Source: Clavelina lepadiformis
Taxonomy: Eukaryota; Chordata; Ascidiacea; Aplousobranchia; Clavelinidae
DNA length: 64,000 nucleotides
Direction of reading: 5' to 3'
Assembly (NCBI RefSeq): GCF_947623445.1
Contig: NC_135246.1
Span: forward strand, 15,359,856-15,423,855
In this document: positions 37,078 through 50,100 of the stretch, in pieces
Numbering within the stretch: the first letter of the stretch is position 1
Layout: each line of letters opens with the position of its first letter
Program-made: the position numbers and the translations under genes
Notes under the pieces: model-generated
The model's database searches: none
Told to the model about the DNA's origin: nothing
What the model saw: only the letters and a program-made list of their open reading frames with translations

Positions 37078-37774
37078 GATTAGACCATTTAGCCTATGCA
37101 GTATCGATCTATCCGCCGCTTGGCTATCCACTGGTATTTAAGTATTTCTTCAAAAATATTATATATTTGTTACCGTTGTGAGCATAAGGAAATATTACAT
37201 TGTATAGAGTTTTGTTTACGGAAATCGCCTTCATCAAACGTGAATCTGCTCAAAGAAGCTAAAGCATTGTGTTTCTGTGTCAAGTGATATCCTATTTCTT
37301 GCTCATTGTTTTTGTTTTTGATTGAATATTGTATCGCCTAGTGTAGTCATTACTTCGTGTTCATTGTTTAGTCGTGACATTGTTGTGCATGCCTATGTTA
37401 CGTGATTCAGTCACAGTCATTCATTCAATTCGTGTATTAAGAAAATAGCACAGTAGCATTTTGCTGTAGCTGCTGTGCCAATGTTTTATCTAAATGTATT
37501 CGTTCAAAGAAGCTTCAATATAATCAGTATATACAGTTGTCATTCTTGTGCAAACTACTGTTGTATTCAATTTGAAGAAGTTCAGTGTCGAATTAGACAA
37601 CTTTGTTGTCACCTTCACAAATCAATAATTCGTTAAGGTGAACAATTAAGTCTAAGGTTGACAAAAGTAGACAACGACCTTATGAGACTCATATAACATC
37701 GAGCGCAATAAACAATTCGACAACCAAACATTGTAGTGAAGTGATTAAACCTTACAGGTTACGGTACAATAGAC

Positions 37775-38198
37775 CAGGGCTTCCCAAACTGGGGGTCGCG
37801 TAACGAACTTCAGGGGTCGCAGAGCGTATACCAATTTTACACGAAGTACAAAATACAATCAAAACAAAATATCGTTCCAGCCTAATCAACATTGAAACCG
37901 CCTTGAGACCAGCATTAACATATATTGAGCCACGGCTGGACTTGCTTTGTAGCAGAAAGCAGTCGCACCAATCACACAGAATAAATGTGTTTGCTTTTTT
38001 GTTTCCAGTAGCCTACATATGTGTAAAGTAGTAAGTAGGCTTTGAGTACTGGTTGCTTGAATTCAGTCTTTGCATCTCACTTAATGTCACTAATGACTAA
38101 TGTATATTTCGCGCTGCTAATCAATTTAAAGGTGAAGGGTCGCGGAAAACTTCAGAAGTTTGAAAGGGGTCGCGAGCAAAAAAGTTTGGGAAGCCCTG
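37775..38198. mobile_element. 424-bp hAT-like MITE with 8-bp TSD
   Basis: The TIRs are CAGGGCTTCCCAAACT and AGTTTGGGAAGCCCTG, perfect over 16 bp. The flanking duplication is CAATAGAC (37767-37774) and CAATGGAC (38199-38206), one mismatch. GGGGTCGC motifs lie just inside both ends. Non-autonomous. Confidence 0.9.
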
Positions 38199-38677
38199 CA
38201 ATGGACAACCATTCCATTACACCGTGTTTAGCTGAAGGTTGTCTTAATTCGTACTTGGTTGCATGATGCAATTTAACGATATCAATTCTAATATTGATCG
38301 CCTGCATTAACATAAAGTATCTTGATAGTATAATTACGTCACAGCAATAGCTTACATCATAACACTTCCCATTTTCAAGGATTCATATTGGGAAGATTTT
38401 TTTAATTCACCCGATTTGGAACAATATTTTCAATCGTTTTCAGCTCTTATTTGTGCTGTGATATTTGTACTATCGAAGCTCGGCTTCTCATATCTGGATC
38501 CACTGGTAACTCACATGCTGTACCACTATTTCTCGAGCTTCCCTAGATACATTTTTTCTTTCTTTAATCATAACGTTTATTCGCATACCCAGTCTTTTTT
38601 GTGAAAATAAAGCGATATGCTAAGCTGTAAATGCTAAACAAAGTAGCAAGCGGCAAGCCTTGCTAAGCACAAAGTAC

Positions 38678-39095
38678 TTCCAATCAGATAAACACGAGGT
38701 GAGCAATGCACCTTCTAAAGTTTATTCACCACAACAGACAGTATAAATGTGTTTACCCTTTAGCCGTTTACTGCGCCCTCACGCAATCATCATAGCATTT
38801 GTGCACTTTAATCGTGTGCTTTTACATTATTTTGTTGGAATCCGGTTAAAAAAAGCTTGATTTTCAAAATTATGTTTATGCATCACAGACATAACTTGCT
38901 GTACAAAATGCGTAACTTCACTATAAAACCCCATACTTTGGTTTACCCAAGCCTGTTCGTTATTTTTGGTTCATTTGCATTTGTAAACCATAGTGGACCA
39001 ACTAAATGCAAACAAACATTTTCTATTTAATGTGATTATGATGTGCAGTGATGACAGAGACTTATGAATAAGAAATTAACTTGTACAAACTTGCA
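38678..39095 (+). repeat. diverged direct repeat, copy 2
   Basis: The partner of 34468-34835 in the same orientation 4.2 kb away. It ends about 220 bp before the GSR start codon, so it may overlap the GSR promoter. Insertions relative to copy 1 account for its extra length. Confidence 0.75.
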
Positions 39096-39316
39096 ACTGT
39101 ACAACAAAGGCAATTACTACGAGTCGCGATAAACTGGAGAGTTATACAGTATGCATTACAAACCTACTGTTAGCGTTGACTATGCGGCTTGTTGTCTTTG
39201 TCGTTTGAGGGCAGCAAGCATCACCACAAACAATGCCGCGTGATTGTGAGTCAGCAATTTTTTCTGCATTTCAGATTTTGCAAAGTTTGTGTGACAATTG
39301 TGATTTTGCTCACTGA

Positions 39317-42300
39317 ATGCAGGCTTCGATTGGAAAGTTGCTTGGACGTATTCGTGTTATTAGCGGACACATATCTCGAAGTGCAATGCAATCAAGCAAG
39401 GACATCACAACTGTCGATTATTTAGTTTTGGGAGCTGGATCTGGCGGCATAGCAAGTGCGAGAAGGGCAACAGAATTTGGCATTTCTGCTGCCATTATCG
39501 AGCATGGAAGATTGGGTGGAACCTGCGTAAGTAGTTCTCTGCAAAATAAATTGTTTACATATCCATTATTTTGAAATTTAGTCCTCTTTGGGGTCTACCT
39601 TGCAGAAAGACACAACCACAGGGTGCATTTGTATACTAGGCTCCATTTACTCAAATTGTGACAACTGGTTGTGCACCTGTGCAAGCTGTTTGAGAGACCC
39701 CTTGTTTGATAGTGGTTGTATTATTTCATATTATTTAAGGAAAATGAAAGTTTCATTTTTATACTTGTCCATGCTTAATGTACTTGTGATATGAAGGATG
39801 GTTTAATGACATGTATGAATGTCTGAAACTATAGAGGTATTGTACTAAGTAATATAGATTATTAATTTTAAACTGTAAATTGTTCTAGCCATTGCAACCT
39901 CATTGCATGTTACATAAAAGTAGGCATACCAGTTTCATTTGACTTAATTTAATTTCTGGTTGAAATATCATATAATGTTGAGGTTCTCACATCATGGATT
40001 CATAACAAATTTGTTTAACCTCCATAGTGAAATGTGTGGCAGATATACAACACTTATTAATTACCAATGTACATGCCAAAATTCTGAATTACATATTGAT
40101 TTAAAATAAAAAAATAAGCAAAGTCTTTGTTTGAATGCCAATTTATTTTGTACTTTGACCCTGCAGTGCAGTCTATTGTGCCAAAATTTTGTCTCTCTAA
40201 GCTACTAAAGATTTCTCATCAAGAGTTGTTATAACTTCCATTCTATTGCTCAAATAACCCAGACCAGAGTTTGGCGTATAAACAAACTCAATATGTGAGC
40301 TTTAGTGCTGCACTTAAAGTGTGTTATTTTGCACTTAACTCCTGTGCGCTCAATTTTCAATTGATTTAAAGATTGAATAAGTGAAACTGTGTACAGCACT
40401 GTGTAATTGCACACCTATGTGCTCATTTCCATTGCTTCTGAGCGTTTTTGCGCTCTGCACTTGTCATTTTTGGTTGTTTAGTGCACTCATCTTTCTGAAA
40501 ATGGCCATACTCTGCAATCTGGTGAATAACTACAGTAGAAGCCTTGTTAAATTTGGCATGGTGTAATGTGAAGCATTAGCAGTATAGTACTTGTAGTATC
40601 GAAATATCATAGTTGACATTTTTTCTGCTTATCATCTGATGGAAAGTGCACCCATAAGACTCATCAATTCGCTAGCGAAATTTTTTCATGCTCATGCGAA
40701 ATTGTAAACATAGAAGGCAAAGTTGGTTGTTTGAGTGCTGTTTCATCATAAATTAACATATAAGTTACAAAGAAAATCTTGTCATTTCATTAAAGGTTTT
40801 AACCTTCGTGCACATGATATGTTATTGAAAACTTCCATACTTTTCGGTCTTTTCCATTCATTTTTTCGTACTTAAGATTCTTTTTCACATAAGTAATTTC
40901 AGATTTTTAAAGATTTCTTCTTTTGAGTTAAAAATTATGGTATTAGATTGAAATGAAAATTATCAAGATGATGTTTGGGTAAATCATACTGCCATAGTTA
41001 CAATGCAAGCCCTTAAAAACTTGACGTTTTTAAGGCTTGACTTGACGATTTTAAGGGCATTTTAACATTTTGTTGTTAGTAGGGTTGATGTGGTGGATTT
41101 TGCTTCGCATAATTTGCATATTGGATATTAAAGTTTACTAAAAAGGTGTAAACTTGCTATAGTTTTACCATAAAGTTTAGCGGTTGGCAAACTAGATTAC
41201 CACCTGAGCCTTATTTATGTCATAATTCTTGTTGCAGGTAAATGTTGGCTGCGTTCCAAAGAAGGTTATGTTTTACACTGCAAGTCATGCTGAAAGTTTG
41301 CATGATCACGCTGACTATGGTTTTACAGTACCACAGCCTGTTACTTTCACATGGAAGTAAGACACACTTATATTGCTTTTTTGTAGCTAATGACCCATTT
41401 TTAAATTGCAGTTTGTAAGTTTGTGAGTCCTGACTGAAAAAGTTGGCAAATCTAGGGATAATTTTTAATGCTTTCATTAACATTTAACGGTTTTTGCAAA
41501 TCATGCGCCACAATAAATATGGTATCTATGATAAAATCATATTCATTTGATTAATTTTGCTTGGTCATAATGAAAATTTTAAATTTTATAGCCCCAGGGC
41601 TGTACTATATATTTATTTTATCACCAAACTTTGACAATAATATTCAACACAGAAATTATAAAAATAAAATGTTAGGTGTGCCGCTTTTTAATCCTATGTC
41701 ATGATGAACAAATGTTCATAAAGAGTAGGTAGTGTTGAAATGTTTTTGAAATACCACAAAGTTGCTGAAAGTAAACAAACTGCAAGTAGATAAATAATTT
41801 TATTAAAGCTTACTAGTTTATACTAAATGTTCATATTTTAAAATTGCTTTCTCTCTAGAACAATTAAAGAAAAAAGGGACGCGTACATAAAAAGACTCAA
41901 TGGCATCTATGCAGCAAATCTGGAAAAGGTAAATGGAAAAAAAATATTACATTTAGTTGATTTCTTATTGCTGTAAACGCTATGTAAGATAGAACAGTTG
42001 ATCTGTTCTGCTGGGAAGTGGGCACATATTCTGCTTTTATTCAGCATGAGCTCGCGTTTCCTGTCTGCAGAAGTCGTGTTCATTTAGTGCATACCACGAT
42101 TATCCTGCAAGTCATGCCTCGTTTAAGTGAATTTAATTCTTAATCATATTCATTTAATCAACAATTAACGTGTTTGAAGTGGTTTGAATTAAATTATAAA
42201 TTTCTAGGCTCAAGTTTCCCACATCCAAGGCCATGGGGTTTTCACAGGAGAAAAATCCCCTTATCCTGTGATATCGGTTGCTGGAAAGAGATATTCTGCT

Positions 42301-44894
42301 CCAAATATTTTGATCGCAACTGGTAAGTTTTTGAATGCAATCTAACAGTGAAATATTGAAACTTCATGTAGCATTCCGTAGAAAATGTTTCAAATGTGCT
42401 AGTAGCACTTGTAGAAACCAGTGTTCTAACAAAGCCAGTTTTTTCTGACTCGAATCAAGTCGAGTCAGATTAAAATTGTGACTCAAGTCAAGTCGATGAA
42501 TTTAACTTCAAAGTTTTCCTGAAGTCGCACTGTGTGTTACGTTACATTGGTTGTTGTAATGTCACGAGCCCAATGCTATCTCCAAATTAGCCTGGTTGAT
42601 ATTTTTTCAGAGGAGTGCAATTTTTTAGCAGAGTAATTGATTTTGTTACTTAAAGCTCTATATTTTGCCGTTACGACTTTAAGTGTTATGAGTTAACACT
42701 TAAAGGGATAGTTTGAGGGCGATAAAAAAAATTTTCAAATGTGTTTTTAAGCCCAAAACTCCGTAATTTTTTTAAACACACCTTATATATATGTGTGTTA
42801 TGTTATGAACATCCATCAACTCATTCTAACACACATGTTTCAAACAATTATATTTTATAAATTCTATGTGCAGGTGGTTATGCGCTTTTCCCATCAGAGG
42901 AAGAGATACCAGGTGCATCCTTAGGAATTACAAGCGATGGATTTTTTGACCTAGAAGATTTGCCAAAGTAAGGACCGACAGATATTTTATAATGCACATT
43001 GCAGAATACTGTTGTGTTGTTTTGACTGAAAACGTTTTTTAACTACAACTGCAGTCTGATGCAAGTGTTTTCTGTAATGCTCTCCGCATTACGTGTAATT
43101 TGCAAATCATATAATTTTCATTACTTAATAAACTTGTATACAATGACAAATAATTAAATTGATTCGAGTATTTATTTTGCATGATGTACGTTGGACGCGA
43201 TGCATTTACAACCTGTTGTGCTTTTTCCAGAAAAACGGTCGTAGTAGGAGCTGGCTACATTGCTGTGGAGCTTGCCGGAATATTGAATGCACTTGGCTCT
43301 GAAACAAGACTCGTGATAAGACGACACCAAGCTCTGCGCAACTTTGATTCAGCGATCAGTGAAAACGTCACTCTTGAAATGCAAAATGCTGGAATCGCAG
43401 TCGACAAATTTTCGCACGTGAGCGCAAATAACTCTACAATTCATAAAATAATCTTTTTCCATTTTTAATTGTTCAGTTTTACTTTAATCCTCGACTAAAT
43501 CGTATTAAATGTTCTGCTTATTCATACATATTACGTAGGTAAAACAAGTTGTCAAGGATTCTTCTGGAAAGCTGTCTGTCACCATATTAAGCTCGCCACC
43601 AGATGGCGACGCGTGCACACTTGTCGTGAATGATGTCGAGTGTTTGATTTGGGCAATTGGTCGCAATCCAAACACCAACATCGGACTAGACAAAGTGGTA
43701 AGTTCAAGGTCCTCACTACTGTGCGTTTTTCCAATTGTTTTACGTCATCATTGTACATTTCTTCAACACAGGGTGTTGAATTAGACGCGAAAGGAAATAT
43801 AAAAGTAGACGAATTTCAAAACACAACAGTCCCCGGCGTGTACAGTGTTGGCGATGTGCAAGGAAAACAATTACTCACGCCAGGTATCAGTTTACTTTGT
43901 GCGCCAATACTATTCTTAATTGGAATCTGGCGTGTAAACTTTGCACAATTTAAGGTACTTTATGCCCATTTGTTGCTCGAAAGTCAACAGATTTTCTTGT
44001 TCTTTTTAGTCGCCATAGCTGCCGGCCGTCGGTTGGCGCACAGATTGTTCAACAATGAGACGAATCTGAAGTTGAGTTACGAGAATATTCCAACCGTTGT
44101 CTTCAGTCATCCACCAATAGGAACTATCGGATTCACTGAGGGTAACTTTTCTTATGGTTACGTAGTATTTATTAGTATGTAATACATTCCAAAATAGCAT
44201 GTCATCAAGCTTTTTCTCTGGGGATTCACTTTCGACCATCTCTTTGGCTTGATATCAAAATAAGGATCTGTTTGCGCTAGGTCTTTCATTCAGCAGTGTT
44301 CCTTTATTTTCTTAGAGGAGGCGCGAAAGCAGCATGGCGACAAAAATATCAAAATCTATAAAGCCTCGTTCACCCCAATGTACTATGCAATGACACAGAG
44401 GAAGGAAAAATGTCTCATGAAACTCGTGTGCTTACTTCCGACCGAAAAGGTAAACAACAAACTTTTGTCTTGCCCTGGCACTGTGTTTACTCTTAGGGCG
44501 TCCTTTTATTTGCCGCTTCTTGTAACAAAAGGCCCAAATACTTTGTTTAAATTTGATAGTATTTCACGACACATCTCTACCGCGTTCCTAACGATCAATC
44601 AGTGCGTTCCTTGACACTCGATCTGTTCAATGCCCTTCAAAAACATGAATATAATCTAGCAAATATCCACAACACACACACATACACAGATTAATATCTA
44701 TAGTCCATTATCTTTTCTATATCGCTATGTTGTAACATATCCAGGTCATTGGTCTGCATATGCAAGGTGTTGGTTGCGATGAGATGCTTCAAGGATTCGG
44801 CGTGGCTATAAAGATGGGCGCCACAAAGGCCGACTTCGACAACTGTGTTGCCATCCATCCTACCTCGTCCGAAGAATTCGTCACAATGCGGTAA
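39317..44894 (+). CDS. GSR: glutathione reductase (GSR)
   Basis: A flavoprotein that reduces glutathione disulfide with NADPH. Eleven exons: 39317-39526, 41238-41356, 41859-41928, 42208-42322, 42874-42967, 43231-43417, 43539-43697, 43772-43883, 44010-44141, 44316-44449, 44745-44894. The joined frame is 493 aa (human precursor 522). FAD motif GAGSGG (39-44). Redox disulfide C70-C75 (CVNVGC), split by intron 1 right after C70. NADPH motif [11 protein letters not shown], with arginines after it (VIRRHQ) that fit NADPH rather than NADH. FAD-binding SVGD. C-terminal HPTSSEEF gives the catalytic H482-E487 dyad. No selenocysteine or C-terminal Cys extension, so it is not thioredoxin reductase. The leader of 23 residues before M24 is Arg-rich and acid-free, suggesting a mitochondrial form. 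M24 (39386) could start a cytosolic form. Confidence 0.96.
42420..42540. repeat. GACTCAAGTC-rich repeat fragment (GSR intron 4)
   Basis: It begins CAGTGTTCTAAC, then alternates GACTCGAATC, GTCGAGTCAG and GACTCAAGTC motifs. Such clusters are seen in subterminal parts of hAT-like non-autonomous elements. No second end or target duplication was found, so it may be a truncated copy. Confidence 0.35.
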
Positions 44895-45263
44895 CTGCGA
44901 CATCGCCCATTGATTAGTGATTTAGCTTGAAAATCGAGCACTTAGAAGTAACTTTGTTGTTTAAACTTTGAAAATGCGGAGACGTGCAGTTTTTAGTTCC
45001 AGCTATTGAGATATTATTGTTTGTATATCGCTTATAGGCAAATTAATGTAATCTGCAATATCAGTTATGTAGCAAGTCTTTTTTGTTCATATCATTTAAT
45101 TTGCAATGACGTGCTTCTGTATACGGGTTATAACCTGTATAGTTGAACCAAATTATATTTTTCAAAATGATTTTCATGCTTCACTCTCACCAACGTACTG
45201 GCAAATCCTATGTCGTCTATTATTATTTCAACGTATTGATATTTGTAGTATCAGAAGCATTAT

Positions 45264-45269
45264 AATAAA
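45264..45269 (+). terminator. GSR poly(A) signal
   Basis: AATAAA lies 370 nt after the GSR stop codon, the first canonical signal on this strand. Confidence 0.55.
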
Positions 45270-47127
45270 TGTGCACAAACTGCTATTTTTTTTGAATGTA
45301 GGTCTACTCTATACGCAGTGTTTAACCTAATGTTTTAGAATTGGAATGTATCTGCGAGCATAACAAAGTAAACAGAACTTAAAGACATTCCAAAGGTACT
45401 GAACACTAATTGCGCCGAGAGGTTTGTTACTCAGGGTTTGACGTCATAAACACATTGGCGCGAAGTCGTTTTCAGAACATGGGGATGATAAGTAGGTCAT
45501 CGACGTAACATGTCCGTACGATTAAGAATGGAGAAAGACGCAAAGCTGCCGTCCATGACGCTGTTTATAGCAATATGATATAGTTGGTGTCAAATTAACC
45601 GCAGTTTGATATTTTTATGGTGTTGTCGGGTATTACCCCGGGGATCGAAATGAAAAGAAGCTCGAAAATATGATGCACAGTAGAAATAGCGAAGTATTCG
45701 ACGCTTCGCATATTTATTTTCGTTTTTACTCGACTGGAACCGGTCTGTGTTACATTGACGTGGGAAAATGCGAAAACAAACCAGAGTCAATACACAGTGG
45801 GAGTATATGACTGTGGAACTTAAAAGCACCGGATTTTCACAGAGAAAATTTAATATCAGCGTAAATGTGAGCCTACCAATCACTGCTGTAGTTCCTAAGA
45901 AATAATCAACAACAATTTTGACCAGATTAAATTCATCCGCGCTGAAAAATGAAAGAGCGGAAAATCATATCTTTTGATAATGGTCGCTTAATACGATACG
46001 ACATTTAACAAAAATAATACAATACGGCAAAAAGCGAACCCTCGGGACTTCTCAGAACCAGATTCTGCAGCGCACAAACATCGCTTGTCAGTTCTTATGA
46101 AATAGGAAACAAGCTGTGAACTATAGAATTCCAGAGTAATTGCGTATTGTGACTGTTTCGGGCATTTGATTAGAACCAGGAAACGTTTGGCAATCAATAG
46201 GACCGAGCTTAGTTCTTAGAAATCTTTATTGTAAATGATTTCCAATGCCTTAGCGACACCAGGACTCTACCACTGGCAGAAAATGAAAGCGGCATGCTTT
46301 CTTGAAAGGTTTTGTTAAGCACACTGTATAAATATAATACATAGCACCAATTACACACTATATCACTATACAATAATACACACACTATTTACAATTTCTA
46401 CAAGCAAAACCGCATCGCCGGTCTTAGACCAAGCAATGTAGCGTTTTGGTTCATATAATTTCACACTTTACCGCCGCATCAGACAAAAAATTGAGGTTTA
46501 CATTAATAAATAACGAACCGGTAAATTTTATGTCTTGCAAAAATTACAGTTTATACCAAAATAAAACATTTCAGTGAGCATAAAACGCAATTACTTAAAC
46601 AGAAACTTAACTTAAAAAGTAACTCAACTTAAACAGTAACTTAAAAATAACTGCACAATCGTAATGATAAATGGCGCATCAATGCACTATAAAACCCTAC
46701 AATAATAATCACGACTGTAAAATGCAATATTCCCCGTTTTGTAATGTGCTGTTGACTGCAAGTGCACTATATCTTTTCACAAGGTAAAGCTTTCAATCGT
46801 GTACCTTATGGAACGAATTTACATGACGTGGAAAACTTGTTATAAGGGCGAGGTGTAAACAAAGGCGTATACTCGAGTTTACTGTAGGTAATCTTAACGA
46901 ATTTGTGTTCAAAAAAAGTATAAAAGACTGCAGCCATTTCAAAACAAAAAAAATTGTGTACATGAAAAAGCATGGCAAATGCCCAAACAAAACATTCATG
47001 AAATGTCTGTTGTTTTAAAAGTACGGAAGTCGGCCGTTTTTAATTGACCAGTATATAAATAGTGAAATACGTTAGTACAGTAATCCGATATGGTATAGAC
47101 CTCAGCGCTACTACGATTGAGTGACCG
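45270..47127. other. convergent spacer between GSR and GLUT genes
   Basis: It contains the 3' end of GSR and the 3' UTR of the minus-strand GLUT gene. No exon, RNA gene or clear mobile element is recognised. Confidence 0.5.
46225..46230 (-). terminator. candidate GLUT poly(A) signal
   Basis: AATAAA on the minus strand about 0.9 kb after the GLUT stop codon. Confidence 0.45.
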
Positions 47128-50100
47128 TTAGACCTGCTCCTCCACGTGGTTTTCCATCGATTTAAGCGGGATTTTTTGAGATTGGTCACGTGTCACGCTG
47201 GCCCTTCCAGGAACTTTGTTTCTACAAAAATTAAGCGCGCTTTAAGATCTGACTCGGAAACTAAACAAAGGGTTGTATGATTCAAACACATTATAATCAA
47301 ATAGCCCGAAACCTGGAAATGATTGAATCATTTACATGTTTCGTTGAAAACAGTCATGGTACAGGTTTTAATTACTCACCGCTTGGCAAACAAGTTGCTG
47401 ATTTCTTGGAAAGTTTTGCCTTTTGTTTCGGGCATTACTATTGCGAGGAAAACAGTAATGAAAATGCAGACTGCCATAAAACCGATGAATACGTAAGGTC
47501 CAGTAAAATCCTGTAGAGTAAATATCTCAGGATTATTGTAAACATCTCAATGAGTTTGTAGACTCCATCATCAATAATGGGCGCCGCTAACCACTCAATA
47601 CCCAACACAAGAAAATACTCTACATCTGCTTCCTTTGAGACAGGACGTAATCAACAACTTTGTATAAAATCTCGGCAAGACTTACAGCGACAGATGGAAA
47701 GCTGATCCCTACGATAAAGTTACACGTCCAGTTGACTAAGCAGGCGACCATAAATGCTGGGGGACGGGCAGCTTGTCTAAATAACTCGGCGGTGATAAGC
47801 CATGGAATAGGTCCTGTGGAAGTTCGTGAAGTTTCGGTGTTAGTATAATAGTGTTGCTATGGACTCTACTTTCTTATGATATACTAAAATTGTTGTCGTT
47901 ATTATTGTATTACTCTGATAAACACTACTGAGCCTGAACTGGAATTTCTTTTTAAATGTTTAGCCGTTATACAACAATTAATACCAAACAGTATTAATTA
48001 AACATATTTCAATCACATGTGTAATCTTGCCTGGGCCAATAGCAAATCCAACGATGTATCCAATAACACAAGCGATGCTCAAATAAGATATCCATGCAAT
48101 TTTCTACAGAGCAAAATACTGTTTAAAAAACTAAACACGGAAAAAATGAGGAATGTCTCATTCTAAGGCCTATCTTACCGTGATCACAAGAAGATTTAAA
48201 ATGATGGTGAGAGCAAGACACCAGAAAATCATTTGACCAAATCCCCACACCATCAGTGCTTTTCTGCCAGTACGTTCAATTATGGCAACCTTTGAAGTGG
48301 ATTTTTAAAAATAATTAATGAAAGAAACTTTCACATTTACTACAAACACTAAACAAATCCACAAACAATAAAAACCCACCGAGATAATGGTCATAAGCAC
48401 ATTTACAGAACCCACTGCAACTGAGGCCATGTCTTGCGGATTTCCCTTCGGAATACCAGCGGCATCAAAAATTTTGTTAGAGTAGAAGAAAACCTATTAT
48501 TGATCAAAAAGAACTCTTAAGTTCATTTTAGGACAAAAGTTCTGGGTAATTTGTTAAGCATAAATCCGATTAAATATGAAGTGGACCATGCAATTTCAAT
48601 TGATGTGTGCGTTCTACATCGATTTTAGTGTCTAGCAAGACATAAGTTTTGTATATACCAACTTAAATTACAGGCTGTTATCCATAAATCAGCAATCAAA
48701 AAGCAAGGTGTCAGCTAAGTTCTATGAAAAGTGGCCAATTGCTTCAAAGAACTGACAACTACTTTGGAGAAGAAAAATAATAACAAGGCATCAGGGAGTG
48801 GTAAGACTTAAATACCATCCAACACCAGCTCATTTTAACTCTAGCACTACAAACAAGACTAATGTCTTCAGGCTATGTATTTTAAGTGGGACAGTAGTTA
48901 TCTTAACAAATATGTGGTTAACGTAGACAAGTATGCTGTCATGTTTTCATGTTCATTTACAGTTTCCAGATCAGCCGCATAGTATTATGAGATTTATTAA
49001 CTGCAATATGCCATTTCATCAGTAGCCATGCCTTTCACGCTATGTCCAAAAGAACAGAGTTGCTGCATAGCCGCACATGTTTCTGTAACTATTGTATTAA
49101 TATTGTTATGTTTGGCATAGCTTAGGATCAAAGCATGACTTACATGTATGATTCATATTATCAAGTCATTATCAGAGAAACAAGTCCTACAAGAAAATTT
49201 TCTCAGCCTTAAATCATTCATAAAGGGCATCAACGTCACAACGGAATTTCAAAAAATCTGGCTCAACCGGTAAAATGTCCAGTTTACATTTTTGGTTTCT
49301 AATTAAGGAGTACAATTGATATCCTGTCAAGCCCACATTTTTGCGCCCCACACACACCCACAAATACAGCCAATCCGATCACAGAAAAATTTTGTTGTGT
49401 AAAAATATCATATTGCCCTTCGTAAGTCTTTATTTGTTATGAATTTATGCAAAAAATTAAGGAAATGAGTCAGAATCAACATGGTGTGTCTTAACCTGCA
49501 TCATTCCCCACAAGAATAACTACTGAATGTTAAAAACAAAAGATGTGAGATGAACAAAGATGAAAGCCGGGTATATAAGAGATGTACGGAACAAATGTAT
49601 ACACAGTAAGTTTGAATTAAAATGCAGAAACTTACAGCGTTAATGCCAGAAAGTTGTTGGGCGACCATCATAAGCAAAATGGTGATTAATTGCCAACGCA
49701 CTGTGCGTTCACGGAACAACTGTGGAATGGAAAGTGCTCCGGCTGCCTCTTGTTCAGCTGCCTCTGTCCTCATCTCTTCCATCTCAGTCATAACATTGTC
49801 AGTTCCACGCAACTTCACTAGCGCTGTAAAGAAACATAAAATCTTAGTTACAGCTCTCTTACCAGCCATAAAAAAAATGGTCCAGTGAGGTTTATAGTAT
49901 AAAATTATCTTTGTTACTATTTCTGGCTTCATCCTCTTTTTGCTGATCTATAAGAAGGAACCTAGGGCTTTTAGGCATGAATGGAAAGCATGCTGATTGC
50001 AGAATCGATGGCACACACGTAAAAGCGAGGAGGAATGGCCAAAGATCTGGTGTGCCCAGCACACTTTGCAATCCAAATAACTGTAAAATGGACCAATGGG

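Larger units (their letters stand above)
33829..39316. other. repeat-rich intergenic region between ZP gene and GSR
   Basis: The two flanking genes are divergent, so both promoters should lie here. No exon is supported; the short frame at 34211-34444 has no homology I recognise. It holds two copies of a diverged direct repeat (34468-34835, 38678-39095) and two hAT-like MITEs (36883-37077, 37775-38198). Confidence 0.55.

Noticed and set aside
39317..44894. Thioredoxin reductase instead of glutathione reductase
   Set aside because: The protein ends directly after [12 protein letters not shown], with no Gly-Cys-Sec-Gly or Cys-Cys extension.
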